64,000 nt of DNA from Sipunculus nudus (GCA_026874595.1 JAPPUL010000084.1:62001-126000); one strand, 5' to 3'; counted from the stretch's first letter, positions 44,604 through 54,431 are shown. Notes: a model not told the origin generated them from the sequence alone. A program made the numbers and translations.

Positions 44604-45691
44604 TATAAATCCTTTTTTATAAATCCTTTTTTTATAGCTTCTAATGCATCTTTTAAGATATTGATAGATGCTTTATCTTTAACAGCGAGCCTTATAAAAG
44701 TATCGTCTAAAAAGTCAAAATTAAAGCAATTACGTATATATATATGATATGGATATAAGAGTTTTTGGATATGGTATGCATTATATTTTTGTAGTTTAGC
44801 AAGTATGAAATTGGCATTAGAAGGATATATATGCTCAAAAAGCCTTGAGTTTTCTAAGATATTATTTAGTAATGCTTTATTTCTTTCATTTGTCTCAAAG
44901 CTTTTATATTTGAAGTTATCATCGTTTAAGCACTGCATAATATAATAGATATCAAAAGCAGATAGTTTCCAAGGTGGCTCTAAATAAGAGATATTATTAA
45001 TATTCTTTTTATTTGAGATAATAAATCCAACCCTAACGCCAGCACAACCAAAAAACTTGGTAAGAGATTTTAAAACATAAATGCAATTATAATGTGCATA
45101 TGATTGCAAAACAGAAGTTTTTGTGGTAAAATCTAAAAAGCTCTCATCAATTAATATTGTACATTTTAGACTAATCCAATAAAGCATAAGCTCATTAATG
45201 TCATAAAGCTTGCCATCGGGAGTAGAAGGGTTTACAAATATTACAAGGGAGCCAGCTTCAACATTTGTCTTTAATGAGGTTAATCTATTAATAAGAGTAG
45301 TTTTAATATTTAGTTGGCTTGTGATTTTTATATATTCAAGATACAAAGGAGCATAAAGATATGTTTTGGCTATTGAACTTTCATGCGTGCTATGTTTTAC
45401 AAAGGAATAGATAGCAGACGAGGCACCGTTAAAGAGTTCGATATCAAAGTGTGTGTCAATATTAAAATAGCTTGTAATGGCCTTTTTTAGGAGAGTATAG
45501 TTAATATCAGGGTAGTTATAAATATCTTGATAATTAAATGGTTTAGTAATATTTGGTTTTGAGCAATTAATACTTGAGGAGAAATCAATAATCTGATCTA
45601 AAGAGCAATTAGCATAAGTTTTAAAATTAAGCAAATCAGCACCATGTTCATAAGAAATGTAACCGTGCTTGGTATGGGGATGTTGTTTCAT
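44603..45691 (-). CDS. cobD: Threonine-phosphate decarboxylase-like PLP enzyme (CobD)
   Basis: 362 residues of fold type I PLP enzyme, close to histidinol-phosphate aminotransferase. YEHGADLL at the start and DFSSSINCSKP are typical of CobD. The PLP lysine lies in LKSLTKFFGCAGVRVGF. In cobamide synthesis CobD makes aminopropanol phosphate from L-threonine phosphate for the nucleotide loop. Coupling to cobQ supports this over a histidine role. It may need CobB and CbiB elsewhere. Confidence 0.88.
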   Translation of the reverse strand: MKQHPHTKHGYISYEHGADLLNFKTYANCSLDQIIDFSSSINCSKPNITKPFNYQDIYNYPDINYTLLKKAITSYFNIDTHFDIELFNGASSAIYSFVKHSTHESSIAKTYLYAPLYLEYIKITSQLNIKTTLINRLTSLKTNVEAGSLVIFVNPSTPDGKLYDINELMLYWISLKCTILIDESFLDFTTKTSVLQSYAHYNCIYVLKSLTKFFGCAGVRVGFIISNKKNINNISYLEPPWKLSAFDIYYIMQCLNDDNFKYKSFETNERNKALLNNILENSRLFEHIYPSNANFILAKLQKYNAYHIQKLLYPYHIYIRNCFNFDFLDDTFIRLAVKDKASINILKDALEAIKKGFIKKDL

Positions 45692-45716
45692 AAATAAGTT
45701 GTAAAGGTTTTATTAA

Positions 45717-45752
45717 AGTCTGCTAAAAAAATATAGTCTGCTAAAAAAATAT
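45717..45752. repeat. 18-bp tandem duplication (2 copies)
   Basis: AGTCTGCTAAAAAAATAT occurs twice exactly, in the gap between the divergent cobD and CobT-like genes. Confidence 0.95.
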
Positions 45753-45837
45753 ATCTATATATAAGGTAATAAAGATATATTTTTGTTTGCATGTAGAGCT
45801 TTATGAATGAAGAAATTAATTTAAAAAGAGGAATAAA

Positions 45838-46911
45838 GTGAGTTTAGAAAATATAAAGAGTATAGGAGGTGATAGGGCTTTTCTTGAGGGACTTGTTAAG
45901 AAGCGAGAAAAGTTTGTATTACTTAGTAGTTATACAGATACGGTAGAAATAGAAGGGATAAGCAAAGCAGGACTTCCAGGTCATATTGAATATACGCCAG
46001 CCCTAGACATGGAATTAATATATTACGGTATGGCAAAGACGTTAGAAAAGATAGCCCTAATGCCGGAAGGTCCCCCAACGCCGGCACTTATAACAAGAGT
46101 TATAAGAGAGCTTTTAGGATTTAAGATGTATTTTGTAGACGTAGGGCTTAGAGTTGCCCCTAAAACACCTTGTATAAAGGTCAACGCAAGTCCAAGCAAG
46201 TCGATATTAGAAGGGGCGAAAGTTGAATCAAGACGTCTTTATGAAGAGGGCAGACAATTTGGGAGGGAGTGGTTATCAGGAGGTGATGATGAGGTAGTGG
46301 TATTGCTTGAGTGCGTACCGGGTGGTACGACGACGGCTTATGGGGTTAGCAAAGCGCTTGGTTATAAGATGTCGGATAAAGGTTTCTCATCAAGCGACTC
46401 AACAAATGAAGTATATGAGCTTAAAAAGGAAGTAGTTGACAAAGCGTTAAATAAATTTAGTGATAAAGTTAATGATGTTTTTGATGCGATACATTATTTT
46501 GGAGACAATGTGCAGGCGTTTTTAAGTGGGATAGTGGTTGAGCTATCTAAGAGTCAAACTGTGATTCTTGGGGGTGGCACACAGATGGCAGCAATATATG
46601 GAATACTAAATAAACTTGATGAAGAAATAAATTATGAAAATATAGCGATCATGACAACGAAGTGGATAGTTAATGATAAAAATAGTGATATATGCAAATT
46701 ACTTGAAGAGATAAATTCTAAAGGGAAGATATATTATACAGATTTTGATTTTATAAGTTCAGAGTATAATAATTTAAGGTTATATGAAGAAGGTAATGTA
46801 AAAGAGGGGGCGGGAGCAGGAGCATCGCTTGTATATGGTTATTTGAGGGGACTTAGTAAAGGTGTTGTAGGAGAGGGAGTGGATAAGCTTTATAGTAAAA
46901 TGTTATTATAG
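45838..46911 (+). CDS. UPF0284/CobT-like nicotinate-nucleotide:dimethylbenzimidazole phosphoribosyltransferase family protein
   Basis: 357 residues of the family that replaces classical CobT in archaea and cyanobacteria. Hallmarks are SSYTDTVEIEGISKAGLPGH near residue 27, TPALDMELIYYG, MPEGPPTPALITR and LLECVPGGTTTAYGV. It probably activates a lower-ligand base with NaMN for cobamide assembly, which fits the divergent cobD-cobQ pair 146 bp away. Direct biochemical proof for this branch is limited, so function is inferred. The start is GTG with AGAGGA 6 nt upstream. A small loop insert near 185 (DKGFSSSDSTNEV) looks variable. Confidence 0.85.
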   Translation: MSLENIKSIGGDRAFLEGLVKKREKFVLLSSYTDTVEIEGISKAGLPGHIEYTPALDMELIYYGMAKTLEKIALMPEGPPTPALITRVIRELLGFKMYFVDVGLRVAPKTPCIKVNASPSKSILEGAKVESRRLYEEGRQFGREWLSGGDDEVVVLLECVPGGTTTAYGVSKALGYKMSDKGFSSSDSTNEVYELKKEVVDKALNKFSDKVNDVFDAIHYFGDNVQAFLSGIVVELSKSQTVILGGGTQMAAIYGILNKLDEEINYENIAIMTTKWIVNDKNSDICKLLEEINSKGKIYYTDFDFISSEYNNLRLYEEGNVKEGAGAGASLVYGYLRGLSKGVVGEGVDKLYSKMLL

Positions 46912-46933
46912 AATATATAGAATATATTTCAAA

Positions 46934-47737
46934 TTAATAGCTCTCCTCCTCACTTGGGAAGTTAAGATTTTTAACATCGGCAGCATAGTGTTCAATGGCA
47001 GATACAATAGTTTGATCAAGAGAAGTATAAGAGCGAACAAATTTAGGTTTTTGTTTAAACATGTCATAAGAAGCCATACCTAAAAGGTCATAACAAACCA
47101 TAATCTGGCCATCACAATGCAGCCCAGCCCCAATGCCAATAACAGGGATAGATAAGGAGTCCGTAATTTCTTTAGCAAGCGATGCGGGTATTAGTTCCAA
47201 GACGATGGCAAAAGCGCCTGCACTTTGGATAGCAAGAGCATCTTTTTTAAGTTGGGCGGCTTTGGCTGAGTCTTTGCCTTGCACATTATAACCGAGCATA
47301 TGAACGGATTGTGGAGTAAATCCTATGTGTCCCATAATAGGAATACCAATTTGTGTGAGTCTTGTTATGGTTTCGCTCATGTTCTGTCCACCCTCAAGTT
47401 TAATCCCTTCTACTAAACCTTCTTTCATAAGCCGTCCCGCACTCTTAACAGCCTGAGGAATACTCTCCTGGTAAGAAAGGAAAGGTAAATCACCTATTAG
47501 CAAAGAGTTTTTGACAGCTCGCCTTACAGCTTTAGTATGGTAAATCATTTCGTCTAACGTAATAGGCAAAGTAGTTTTATGTCCAGCAAAAACGTTAGAA
47601 GCAGAATCCCCAACTAAAACAAGATCAATATCCTTAACCTTATCAATGAGCAAAGCCATAGTGTAATCATAAGCAGTACAACAGACAATTTTTTCATGTT
47701 TAGCCTTTTTTTTAAGGAGGGAGTTAACGGATTTCAT
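46934..47737 (-). CDS. panB: 3-methyl-2-oxobutanoate hydroxymethyltransferase
   Basis: A 267-residue PanB, the first committed step of pantothenate synthesis (2-oxoisovalerate to ketopantoate). Family motifs are TAYDYTMA near residue 22, DLVLVGDSASNVFAGHKTTLP, GDLPFLSY, VKLEGG-like GIKLEGGQ, GHIGFTPQS and SIPVIGIGAG. Active-site Asp, Lys and Glu positions are present. panC and panD are not adjacent. Its substrate is itself a 2-oxo acid, which sits well with TRAP import of such acids, though nothing links them directly. Confidence 0.96.
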   Translation of the reverse strand: MKSVNSLLKKKAKHEKIVCCTAYDYTMALLIDKVKDIDLVLVGDSASNVFAGHKTTLPITLDEMIYHTKAVRRAVKNSLLIGDLPFLSYQESIPQAVKSAGRLMKEGLVEGIKLEGGQNMSETITRLTQIGIPIMGHIGFTPQSVHMLGYNVQGKDSAKAAQLKKDALAIQSAGAFAIVLELIPASLAKEITDSLSIPVIGIGAGLHCDGQIMVCYDLLGMASYDMFKQKPKFVRSYTSLDQTIVSAIEHYAADVKNLNFPSEEESY

Positions 47738-47758
47738 ATATTATAATTTAATAAATAG

Positions 47759-48040
47759 TTAAGAAATATTGTTATTATTGTTTTCATTTTTGTTATGCCT
47801 AAAAAACTTTCGATTAATGATAGAGCCAATAACTTGTCCTAAAATTGCAGATATTACAACAGGAATAATAACATAATCTAAAAGTTTATATCCAAGCCAA
47901 GTTCTAATTATTATAATGAAAGGGATAGGAGCGTGTATAAGAAGAAACCATTGCCATGAAAGGCGTTTATAAAACTCTCGAAAGAAGCCAAACGGTATAT
48001 TTAGTATAAGTGTTATTCCAAGAAGTATAGTTAAATTCAT
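47759..48040 (-). CDS. Small conserved membrane protein of unknown function
   Basis: 93 residues with three likely membrane helices (about 3-20, 30-50, 55-77) and a hydrophilic, Asn-rich tail. The pattern I-P-F-G-F-F-R-E-F-Y-K-R-L-S-W-Q-W-F-L-L-I-H-A-P-I-P-F resembles small uncharacterised proteins I associate with clostridial and deltaproteobacterial genomes; I cannot confirm that without a search. It lies 21 bp upstream of panB on the same strand and is probably co-transcribed. Function is unknown. Confidence 0.75.
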   Translation of the reverse strand: MNLTILLGITLILNIPFGFFREFYKRLSWQWFLLIHAPIPFIIIIRTWLGYKLLDYVIIPVVISAILGQVIGSIINRKFFRHNKNENNNNNIS

Positions 48041-48221
48041 AATAATATGCTGCTATAAGCTAGTTATAGATATATATAAATTCAAGGGTAAAAAAAATAA
48101 ATACAAATTTGCTAATAAAACATAAAAGGGTAACTTCTCTAAAGGCAAATAATAAACAATAACATATAATAAACATAAATGCTATAAAAGAGAAGGGAGT
48201 AAGAGGTAGTTAATATAAATA

Positions 48222-49415
48222 ATGCGGAACAAAGTAAAGCTAATATTATCGATGATATTGATACTGGTTGGTCTACTGGTGCTAGTATTATATCTTACGA
48301 TAGACATGGAATATCTTTTAGCAGGAGTTGGGAGTAAGGAGGTATTGGTAAATGAGGGTAAGGAGGATGGTAAAGCAGTAAGGACAAAAGTAGTCTATAA
48401 GGTATTGGATAGGGATGAAGATACTAATATCCAAGTATATAAAAAGGCAAAAGATAGCGTAGTAAATGTTACATCCCAAGTTGCAGGTTTTTTTTCAAGG
48501 CTTGAGGCAAAAACGCTAGTGGGTTCTGGCTCTGGTTGTGTTATAAGCAAGGAAGGACATATAATAACTAATTTCCATGTAATAGAAAATAGTAATCGTT
48601 GGGTAGTAACGTTAAGTAATGGGCAGAGGTACCTGTCAAAGCTTGTTGGAATTGATGAAGAGAATGATCTTGCAGTACTAAAGATAGATGCAAAGGCTAA
48701 GTACTTAAAGCCAATAGCGATAGCAAAGAATCCGAAATTAGTGGTTGGTCAAAAGGTATTTGCGATAGGCAATCCATTTGGCTTACAAAGGACCTTAACA
48801 AAAGGGATAATAAGCTCCTTGGGTCGTATGGTAAAAAGCCCAACGGGCAATTATATAGTAGATACAATACAAACAGACGCAGCAATAAACCCTGGCAATT
48901 CAGGAGGCCCTTTGTTAAATACCAAAGGGGAGCTTATAGGAATAAATACATCTATATTAAGTCCAAGTGGGGGTAGTGTTGGGATAGGCTTTGCCATACC
49001 AAGCAGAACAATAGTTATGGTCAAAAATGAGTTAATAAAATATGGAGTAAGGCCTAGTTTGGGGCTAGTGGGATATCCATTGTCGTGGTATCCAGGGCTT
49101 AACAAGTTTTTAGGTTTAAATATAAATTATGGTGTAGTGATATTAAATGTAAAGAAGGGCTTAGCAGCAGACAAAGCAGGCTTACGAGGTTATAACAAGA
49201 TAGTCTATGCAAGGAATTATTTTGAAAGCATACCGATAGGAGGCGATATAATAGTGGGTATGGACGGAGTTAGAGTAAGTCATCCGAAGGATCTGGCACG
49301 ACAAATGAGTAAAAAGAGTTTTGGAGGGAGTGTATCACTTACGATAATAAGAGGAAGTGAAAGGAAAGAGGTAAAAATAAAGCTAGTCCCGCCAAAGAAT
49401 AGATTAAAGAAATAA
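48222..49415 (+). CDS. DegP/HtrA-type periplasmic serine protease
   Basis: 397 residues. An N-terminal helix (about 6-27) anchors or exports it. The trypsin-like triad is H119 (TNFHVIE), D149 (ENDLAVLKI) and S227 (NPGNSGGPLL). One PDZ domain follows (about 290-390), so it is nearer to DegS or single-PDZ HtrA than to two-PDZ DegP. It would degrade or sense misfolded envelope proteins. It sits 28 bp before trpC on the same strand. The nearest GAGG is about 14 nt from the ATG. Confidence 0.92.
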   Translation: MRNKVKLILSMILILVGLLVLVLYLTIDMEYLLAGVGSKEVLVNEGKEDGKAVRTKVVYKVLDRDEDTNIQVYKKAKDSVVNVTSQVAGFFSRLEAKTLVGSGSGCVISKEGHIITNFHVIENSNRWVVTLSNGQRYLSKLVGIDEENDLAVLKIDAKAKYLKPIAIAKNPKLVVGQKVFAIGNPFGLQRTLTKGIISSLGRMVKSPTGNYIVDTIQTDAAINPGNSGGPLLNTKGELIGINTSILSPSGGSVGIGFAIPSRTIVMVKNELIKYGVRPSLGLVGYPLSWYPGLNKFLGLNINYGVVILNVKKGLAADKAGLRGYNKIVYARNYFESIPIGGDIIVGMDGVRVSHPKDLARQMSKKSFGGSVSLTIIRGSERKEVKIKLVPPKNRLKK

Positions 49416-49443
49416 AGATTTTAAAAAAGATTAAAGAAGCAAA

Positions 49444-50220
49444 ATGACTAATATATTAGAAAAGATAGTGGCAGATAAGAGGCAAGAGGTCAAAGAATTA
49501 AAGAGTCGTGTAAAAGGTTTTGATAAGAGTGCAATTCTTAAGCCAGATAATTTTTTTAAAAACTTTAAGGAAGGACAGATATTTTACATAACGGAGATAA
49601 AGCGCGGCAGTCCATCAAAGGGAGTAATGAATATAGGAGTAGATGCAAATAAGGTAGGCTTTCTTTATGCAAAGCATGGAGCTAGTGCCATATCAGTGGT
49701 AACGGAGAGTAAATATTTTTATGGGCGAGCTGAAGATGTACAGGAAGCGCGACGAGGGAGTAAACTACCGATATTGAGGAAAGATTTTATAATAGACGAG
49801 TATCAGATAAAGGAGAGTTTGTATCTTGGAGCATCTGCAATATTGCTTATAGTGGGGTGCTTAAGTGATTTTGAGTTAAAAGGTTTTTTAGAAGTTGCAA
49901 AAAGTTATGGTCTTTCTGTAATAGTGGAGATACATGATGATGAAGAGCTTGAGAGGGCATTAAGTTCAGGAGCAAAGGTGATAGGAATAAACAATCGTAA
50001 TTTAAAGACTTTTGAAACAGATATAGAGATAACGAAAGGGCTGATTAAGAAAGTCCCAGAGGATTGTTTTATAATATCTGAGAGTGGAATAAGTGAGAGG
50101 CATACGATAGAGGAATTATATAAACTAGGGGTAAATGGATTTTTAATGGGAGAGGTATTTATGGTATCAGATAATATAGAGTCTAAGTTAGAAGAATTAC
50201 TACAAGATAAAAAGCTTTAA
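49444..50220 (+). CDS. trpC: Indole-3-glycerol phosphate synthase
   Basis: A 258-residue TIM-barrel enzyme of tryptophan synthesis. Motifs are ILEKIVADKRQEV at the start, ITEIKRGSPSKG (catalytic Glu and Lys), LRKDFIIDEYQI (Lys), INNRNLKTFETD and ISESGI. All main active-site residues are seen and the length is typical. No other trp gene is in the window, so it is either part of a scattered pathway or serves an incomplete one. Confidence 0.95.
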   Translation: MTNILEKIVADKRQEVKELKSRVKGFDKSAILKPDNFFKNFKEGQIFYITEIKRGSPSKGVMNIGVDANKVGFLYAKHGASAISVVTESKYFYGRAEDVQEARRGSKLPILRKDFIIDEYQIKESLYLGASAILLIVGCLSDFELKGFLEVAKSYGLSVIVEIHDDEELERALSSGAKVIGINNRNLKTFETDIEITKGLIKKVPEDCFIISESGISERHTIEELYKLGVNGFLMGEVFMVSDNIESKLEELLQDKKL

Positions 50221-50324
50221 ACGGGCAAAAAAATGATAATATCAAAGAATAAAAAAGATAGTTAAAGTATAAGATATTAGTGTAGATATAATAACTAAAG
50301 GGGAAACTTTTCTTAATAAAGTAG

Positions 50325-50353
50325 TAAAGGTTAGTAAAAATGCTATCCGATAG
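50325..50353 (+). promoter_or_regulatory. Possible sigma-28-like promoter before flgN
   Basis: TAAA at 50325-50328 and TCCGATAG at 50346-50353, spaced 17 bp, resemble the flagellar TAAA-N15-GCCGATAA pattern with two base mismatches and a 2-bp longer spacer. It lies about 50 bp before flgN. Confidence 0.35.
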
Positions 50354-50401
50354 AGAGGGGTGTAAATATGAAGGTGCGGATTGGTATTAAAGGGGGTATA
50401 A

Positions 50402-50923
50402 ATGTTAGAAGGAACTAGAGGAGATTATAATATATTTAAAGAGCTTATAGGGTTGCTTTATGAGGAACAAGGGATTCTTAAAAAGATATTAGAAATAGAA
50501 GTTCAAAAGGGAGAGGATTTATTAAAAGGAGAAGGTGTTGAGAAATTAGAAATTTATAATAAAGAGCTTGAGTGTCTATTGGAAGGGGAGGATGAGCTTG
50601 AGAGAAGGCGTCTTACTTATATGGGCAAATTATCTGTTGCAAGCGGGAAAGAAGTGAGGAATTTTCGAGATTTAGAAAACTATATACCAAATGGGCTTAG
50701 TGAGGAGTATAAGGAGGTACTTGAGAGTTTAGGCAAACTAGTTAAAGGAATAAGAGTACAAAATGAGACAAATGGGCTAATATTACAAGACAGGCTAAAG
50801 ATTATAGATTATGGAATAAAAGGTTTATCAGAAGATAAGGGGCTTGAGATAGATTATAGTAGACGTGGAAAAGGGGAGAAGGGGCAGCGGTGCACACCGA
50901 TGGTATTTAACTATAGTGTATAG
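50402..50923 (+). CDS. flgN: Flagellar export chaperone FlgN
   Basis: A 173-residue, mostly helical protein in the FlgN position before flgK and flgL. The pattern LIGLLYEEQGILKKILEIE at the start, an arginine-rich middle helix and RLKIIDYGIKGL near residue 138 fit the family. It would bind FlgK and FlgL before export. The last 30 residues are poorly conserved and basic. AGGGGG precedes the ATG. Confidence 0.82.
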   Translation: MLEGTRGDYNIFKELIGLLYEEQGILKKILEIEVQKGEDLLKGEGVEKLEIYNKELECLLEGEDELERRRLTYMGKLSVASGKEVRNFRDLENYIPNGLSEEYKEVLESLGKLVKGIRVQNETNGLILQDRLKIIDYGIKGLSEDKGLEIDYSRRGKGEKGQRCTPMVFNYSV

Positions 50924-50973
50924 GCGGCTGTATGGATTTTAGGTATGAGGGGAGTTTTAAGGGACAGAGCTTA

Positions 50974-51003
50974 GAGGGAGGTTCAAATGAGGGAGGTTCA
51001 AAT
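50974..51003. repeat. 15-bp tandem duplication (2 copies)
   Basis: GAGGGAGGTTCAAAT occurs twice exactly, between flgN and flgK. Confidence 0.95.
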
Positions 51004-51012
51004 TACAATTCT

Positions 51013-51044
51013 ATAAGGAACTAGATATATAAGGAACTAGATAC
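51013..51044. repeat. 16-bp tandem duplication (2 copies)
   Basis: ATAAGGAACTAGATAT is repeated with one change in the last base, 10 bp after the preceding duplication. Confidence 0.92.
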
Positions 51045-51097
51045 TAAAGGGAAGCTACATATAAAAAATATATATAAAAGAGATGGAGATATAGAAT

Positions 51098-53035
51098 ATG
51101 GTATCGAGTTTTCATGGGATAGAGCTTGGGAAGAAGGGGTTGTTGGCCCACCAAAGTGCACTAAGTACAACGGGACATAATCTAGCAAATGTAAGTAATC
51201 CAGAATATACAAGACAGAAGGTACAGCTTGGGACAGTAGATCCGATACACCCACCGGGGATAAATTCAAGCACAACATCAGGTCAAATAGGAGGGGGTAC
51301 AAATGTAGAAGATGTTAGCCGGGTACGAGATATATTTTTGGATGATCGGATATTTGCCGAACATGGATTACACGGGTATTGGAAGGAACGAGATTATTAT
51401 TTTAAACATCTTGAAAATATATTAAACGAGCCAACTACACCGAGTTTGCAAAGCCGCTTTTCCAAGTTTATAAAGAGTTGGAATGACTTGGCAAACAATC
51501 CGAAAGAGGGTGGAGCAAGGGAAGTGGTACGGACAGAAGGAATAGGCTTAACGAGATACATACGAGGGACATTTACGAAGCTTTACGAATTACGAGAGAG
51601 TGCCGAGAAGTCGCTACAAAGTAAAGTGGCTGAAGTAAACGTACTGAGTGAAGAGATAGCAAGTTATAATATCGAGATAAGGAAGGTTGAGGCGGAAGGA
51701 CATAATCCAAATGATTTATATGACAAACGAGATGGGTTAGTAGACAGGCTTTCGAAGATACTGCCGATACGGGTGGGTAGAGTTGACAAAGATGAGTATA
51801 TACTATATTTAGGAAGCCAGAGGCTGGTACAGGGGGAAAGATATGAAAAGCTTATAACAGAGAGCGATAAAAGTAATGAAGGATTTAGTAAGATAAAGTG
51901 GGAGATAACGGGAGAGGATTTAGTACTTGACAGACGTGGTGAGATTGCAGGACTTTTGAGGGCACGAGATATAGATATAAAGGGGCAGATATTAAAGCTT
52001 GACAAGTTTGCGATAAATCTAATAGAAGTAGTAAATGACATACATAGGGAAGGGTATGGACTTAACTTCAAGACAGGGAATAATTTCTTTAAAGAGAAGG
52101 ATTTAGCATTAAATGTAAATAGTAATTATGATTTAAATGAGGATGAGCAACTAGACAGTAGCGCAATATATAAGGTAACAGGACAAGAGAGAGTTAGTAG
52201 AGAGAGTATAGTAGGGGTAGGAGGCGAGCTTAATTTAGGTTTTAATGCTAAAGGGGCTGAGATTATAGTAAGGTACAGCGAGAATGATAGAGTAGGGGAG
52301 GTACTTGATAGGATAAATAAATCTGAGGCGGAGCTTGTAGGATATATAAATCATAAAGGGAAAGTAGTCCTAAAGTCAACCCGAGAAGATAATACGATAA
52401 TGCATCTAGAAGACACAAATAATTTTCTAGTAGGGCTTACCGGGATATTAAGGTCTAGAGGTCCTGAGGGAGCATTTGACAGGGGGAATGTGAATGAAGT
52501 AAACAAGCTAATAGGAATAAATAAAGGTTATGCAAAAAGCGCAAGTCAAAATCCTTCAGGCTGGATAGTATTAGATGATGCAATACTTGGGGAACGTGGG
52601 AACATAGCGGCAGCCCGAGGTATAGACACAGATGGGGATGGAGGGAATGATAAGGTGAGTGGAGAGAGTGATGGGAGGAATGCGCTTCGGATAGTAGCGG
52701 CTTTAAGGAGCGAAGGACATGTAGTATCTGATGATATAGAAAAGCTTGATCATGAGCCTGTACATTTGGATAAAGATAATAAGGGTTTTAATTCCTATTT
52801 GGTGTCGCTAGTGAAGGAACTTGGCAAGGCGACAGAGGATGCAGGGCTTGCGCTTAAGAAGGAGGATGCGATATTGCAAAATCTGACAAATGCGCGTAAG
52901 GGGATATCAGGAGTGAATATAGATGAGGAGATGGCAGCGCTTGTAATGTACCAACATGGTTATAATGCATCGGCAAGATTTGTAACACATGTAGATAGGA
53001 TGTTGGATACAATAATAAACAGAATGGCAGTATAG
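51098..53035 (+). CDS. flgK: Flagellar hook-associated protein 1 (FlgK)
   Basis: 645 residues. The N-terminal rod-type helix (GIELGKKGLLAHQSALSTTGHNLANVSNPEYTRQKV) and the C-terminal ISGVNIDEEMAALVMYQHGYNASARFVTHVDRMLDTIINRM pair to form the filament-hook junction coiled coil. The middle (about 150-560) is the variable domain. NEPTTPSLQSRFSKFIKSWNDLANNP near 110 is well conserved. The style of the N-terminus is spirochaetal. GGAG lies before the ATG. It is followed 28 bp later by flgL. Confidence 0.95.
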   Translation: MVSSFHGIELGKKGLLAHQSALSTTGHNLANVSNPEYTRQKVQLGTVDPIHPPGINSSTTSGQIGGGTNVEDVSRVRDIFLDDRIFAEHGLHGYWKERDYYFKHLENILNEPTTPSLQSRFSKFIKSWNDLANNPKEGGAREVVRTEGIGLTRYIRGTFTKLYELRESAEKSLQSKVAEVNVLSEEIASYNIEIRKVEAEGHNPNDLYDKRDGLVDRLSKILPIRVGRVDKDEYILYLGSQRLVQGERYEKLITESDKSNEGFSKIKWEITGEDLVLDRRGEIAGLLRARDIDIKGQILKLDKFAINLIEVVNDIHREGYGLNFKTGNNFFKEKDLALNVNSNYDLNEDEQLDSSAIYKVTGQERVSRESIVGVGGELNLGFNAKGAEIIVRYSENDRVGEVLDRINKSEAELVGYINHKGKVVLKSTREDNTIMHLEDTNNFLVGLTGILRSRGPEGAFDRGNVNEVNKLIGINKGYAKSASQNPSGWIVLDDAILGERGNIAAARGIDTDGDGGNDKVSGESDGRNALRIVAALRSEGHVVSDDIEKLDHEPVHLDKDNKGFNSYLVSLVKELGKATEDAGLALKKEDAILQNLTNARKGISGVNIDEEMAALVMYQHGYNASARFVTHVDRMLDTIINRMAV

Positions 53036-53063
53036 AAAAAAGAATGAACAAGAGGAGGTATTA

Positions 53064-54329
53064 ATGTTTAGAGTAACAAATAATTACATGGCAGAGAATC
53101 TGGTAAAGACGTTAAATAGTCAAAAGGAACAAATAGACAAAGTAGACAGACAAATAAGCACACAAAATAGGATACAAAAGCCCCACGAGGATCCAGAAGG
53201 GACAGCCCTAGTAATACGCTATAGGAATCAGCTTGAAGAATATAATAGATATGAAAAGAATTTAGAAGACAGCCAGTCCCACTTAAATTTGTTAGATATT
53301 AAGCTTCAAGACGTTGTAAATCATCTTCAAAACATACGGGAAGAGGCGGTAAAAGGAGCAAATGGGGTATATACAAAAGGTGATAGAGAGAAGATGGCAA
53401 TACAGGTTGAGCAATATTTAAAAGAGATAGTGCAAGTAGCAAACTCAGAATTTAAAGGGTCAAGTTTATTTGGAGGCTATAAAACAGATACAAAGCCCTA
53501 CGAATTAACTTATACTAAAGAAGGAGATAAGACACCTCTTGTGAGCAAGGTAGAATATAGTCGAGGCGACATGGGCAAACAATATAGAGAGATAGACCGA
53601 GGAGAGTATATCCCAGTAAACTTAAGTGGCGAGAGGGTATTCTGGGGTTCAGAGCAAAGGATAGTGTCGCAAACTAATGCAACAGGCTATATAGCGCTAA
53701 GTTCAAATGTAGAAAAGCCCTATCAGATGATAAAAATAGATGGGGTTTCAATAAGAATAGATGATGGAGATAACTTACAAACTATAGTAGATAAAATAAA
53801 CGCCTCACCGGTGGCAGTGAAAGCGCAGATAGATAATACAACAGGTAATGATTTTCTAGTACTACAAACAACAAAGGCACATAAGATGTGGTTATCTGAC
53901 GAAGAGGGAGGAGTAGTTTTACAGGATTTAGGGATATTAAGTGAAGGTGGAGCGTATCCGCCGGGCAATTATGCACCGAGTGCAATAGTGTATGGTAAAA
54001 ACTTATTTGAGGAGATAATAGAGTTACGAGATGCATTATTAAGCGATGATACAAATGGGATAAATAGGAGTATAGGAGATCTTGACATAGCGCTTGACAA
54101 TGTAAGGAGTAATTTAGGGGAAGTTGGGTCTTTGCAGCACCGGGTCAGCACCTCACAAGAGCGGCTGTCGAAGAATATAATATATGCAAATGAGGTATAT
54201 TCGAAGGTGCAAGGAACCCCTATGCTTGAGGCAGTGGCTCTGATGAAGGAATTAGATTTTGCACACAGAGCAGCATTACAAGTAGGAGCAAAGCTTTTAA
54301 GGCCAACGTTGTTAGATTTCTTAAGGTAG
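53064..54329 (+). CDS. flgL: Flagellar hook-associated protein 3 (FlgL)
   Basis: 421 residues, related to flagellin. The N-terminal helix is RVTNNYMAENLVKTLNSQKEQIDKVDRQISTQNRIQKPHEDP, and the C-terminal helix GSLQHRVSTSQERLSKNIIYANEVYSKVQGTPMLEAVALMKELD. Between them lies a variable domain. It joins FlgK to the filament. AGGAGGT, a near-perfect ribosome-binding site, precedes the ATG. It is somewhat longer than the approximately 300-residue enteric FlgL, as is usual in spirochaetes. Confidence 0.94.
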   Translation: MFRVTNNYMAENLVKTLNSQKEQIDKVDRQISTQNRIQKPHEDPEGTALVIRYRNQLEEYNRYEKNLEDSQSHLNLLDIKLQDVVNHLQNIREEAVKGANGVYTKGDREKMAIQVEQYLKEIVQVANSEFKGSSLFGGYKTDTKPYELTYTKEGDKTPLVSKVEYSRGDMGKQYREIDRGEYIPVNLSGERVFWGSEQRIVSQTNATGYIALSSNVEKPYQMIKIDGVSIRIDDGDNLQTIVDKINASPVAVKAQIDNTTGNDFLVLQTTKAHKMWLSDEEGGVVLQDLGILSEGGAYPPGNYAPSAIVYGKNLFEEIIELRDALLSDDTNGINRSIGDLDIALDNVRSNLGEVGSLQHRVSTSQERLSKNIIYANEVYSKVQGTPMLEAVALMKELDFAHRAALQVGAKLLRPTLLDFLR

Positions 54330-54431
54330 ATAAAGAGTATTAAGGGAAGCTAAGATAGGCTTAGGTAAGAAAATAAATATATAAAATAAATAGATAAAAT
54401 ATATAAAATAAATATATGAGGTAAAAAGACA

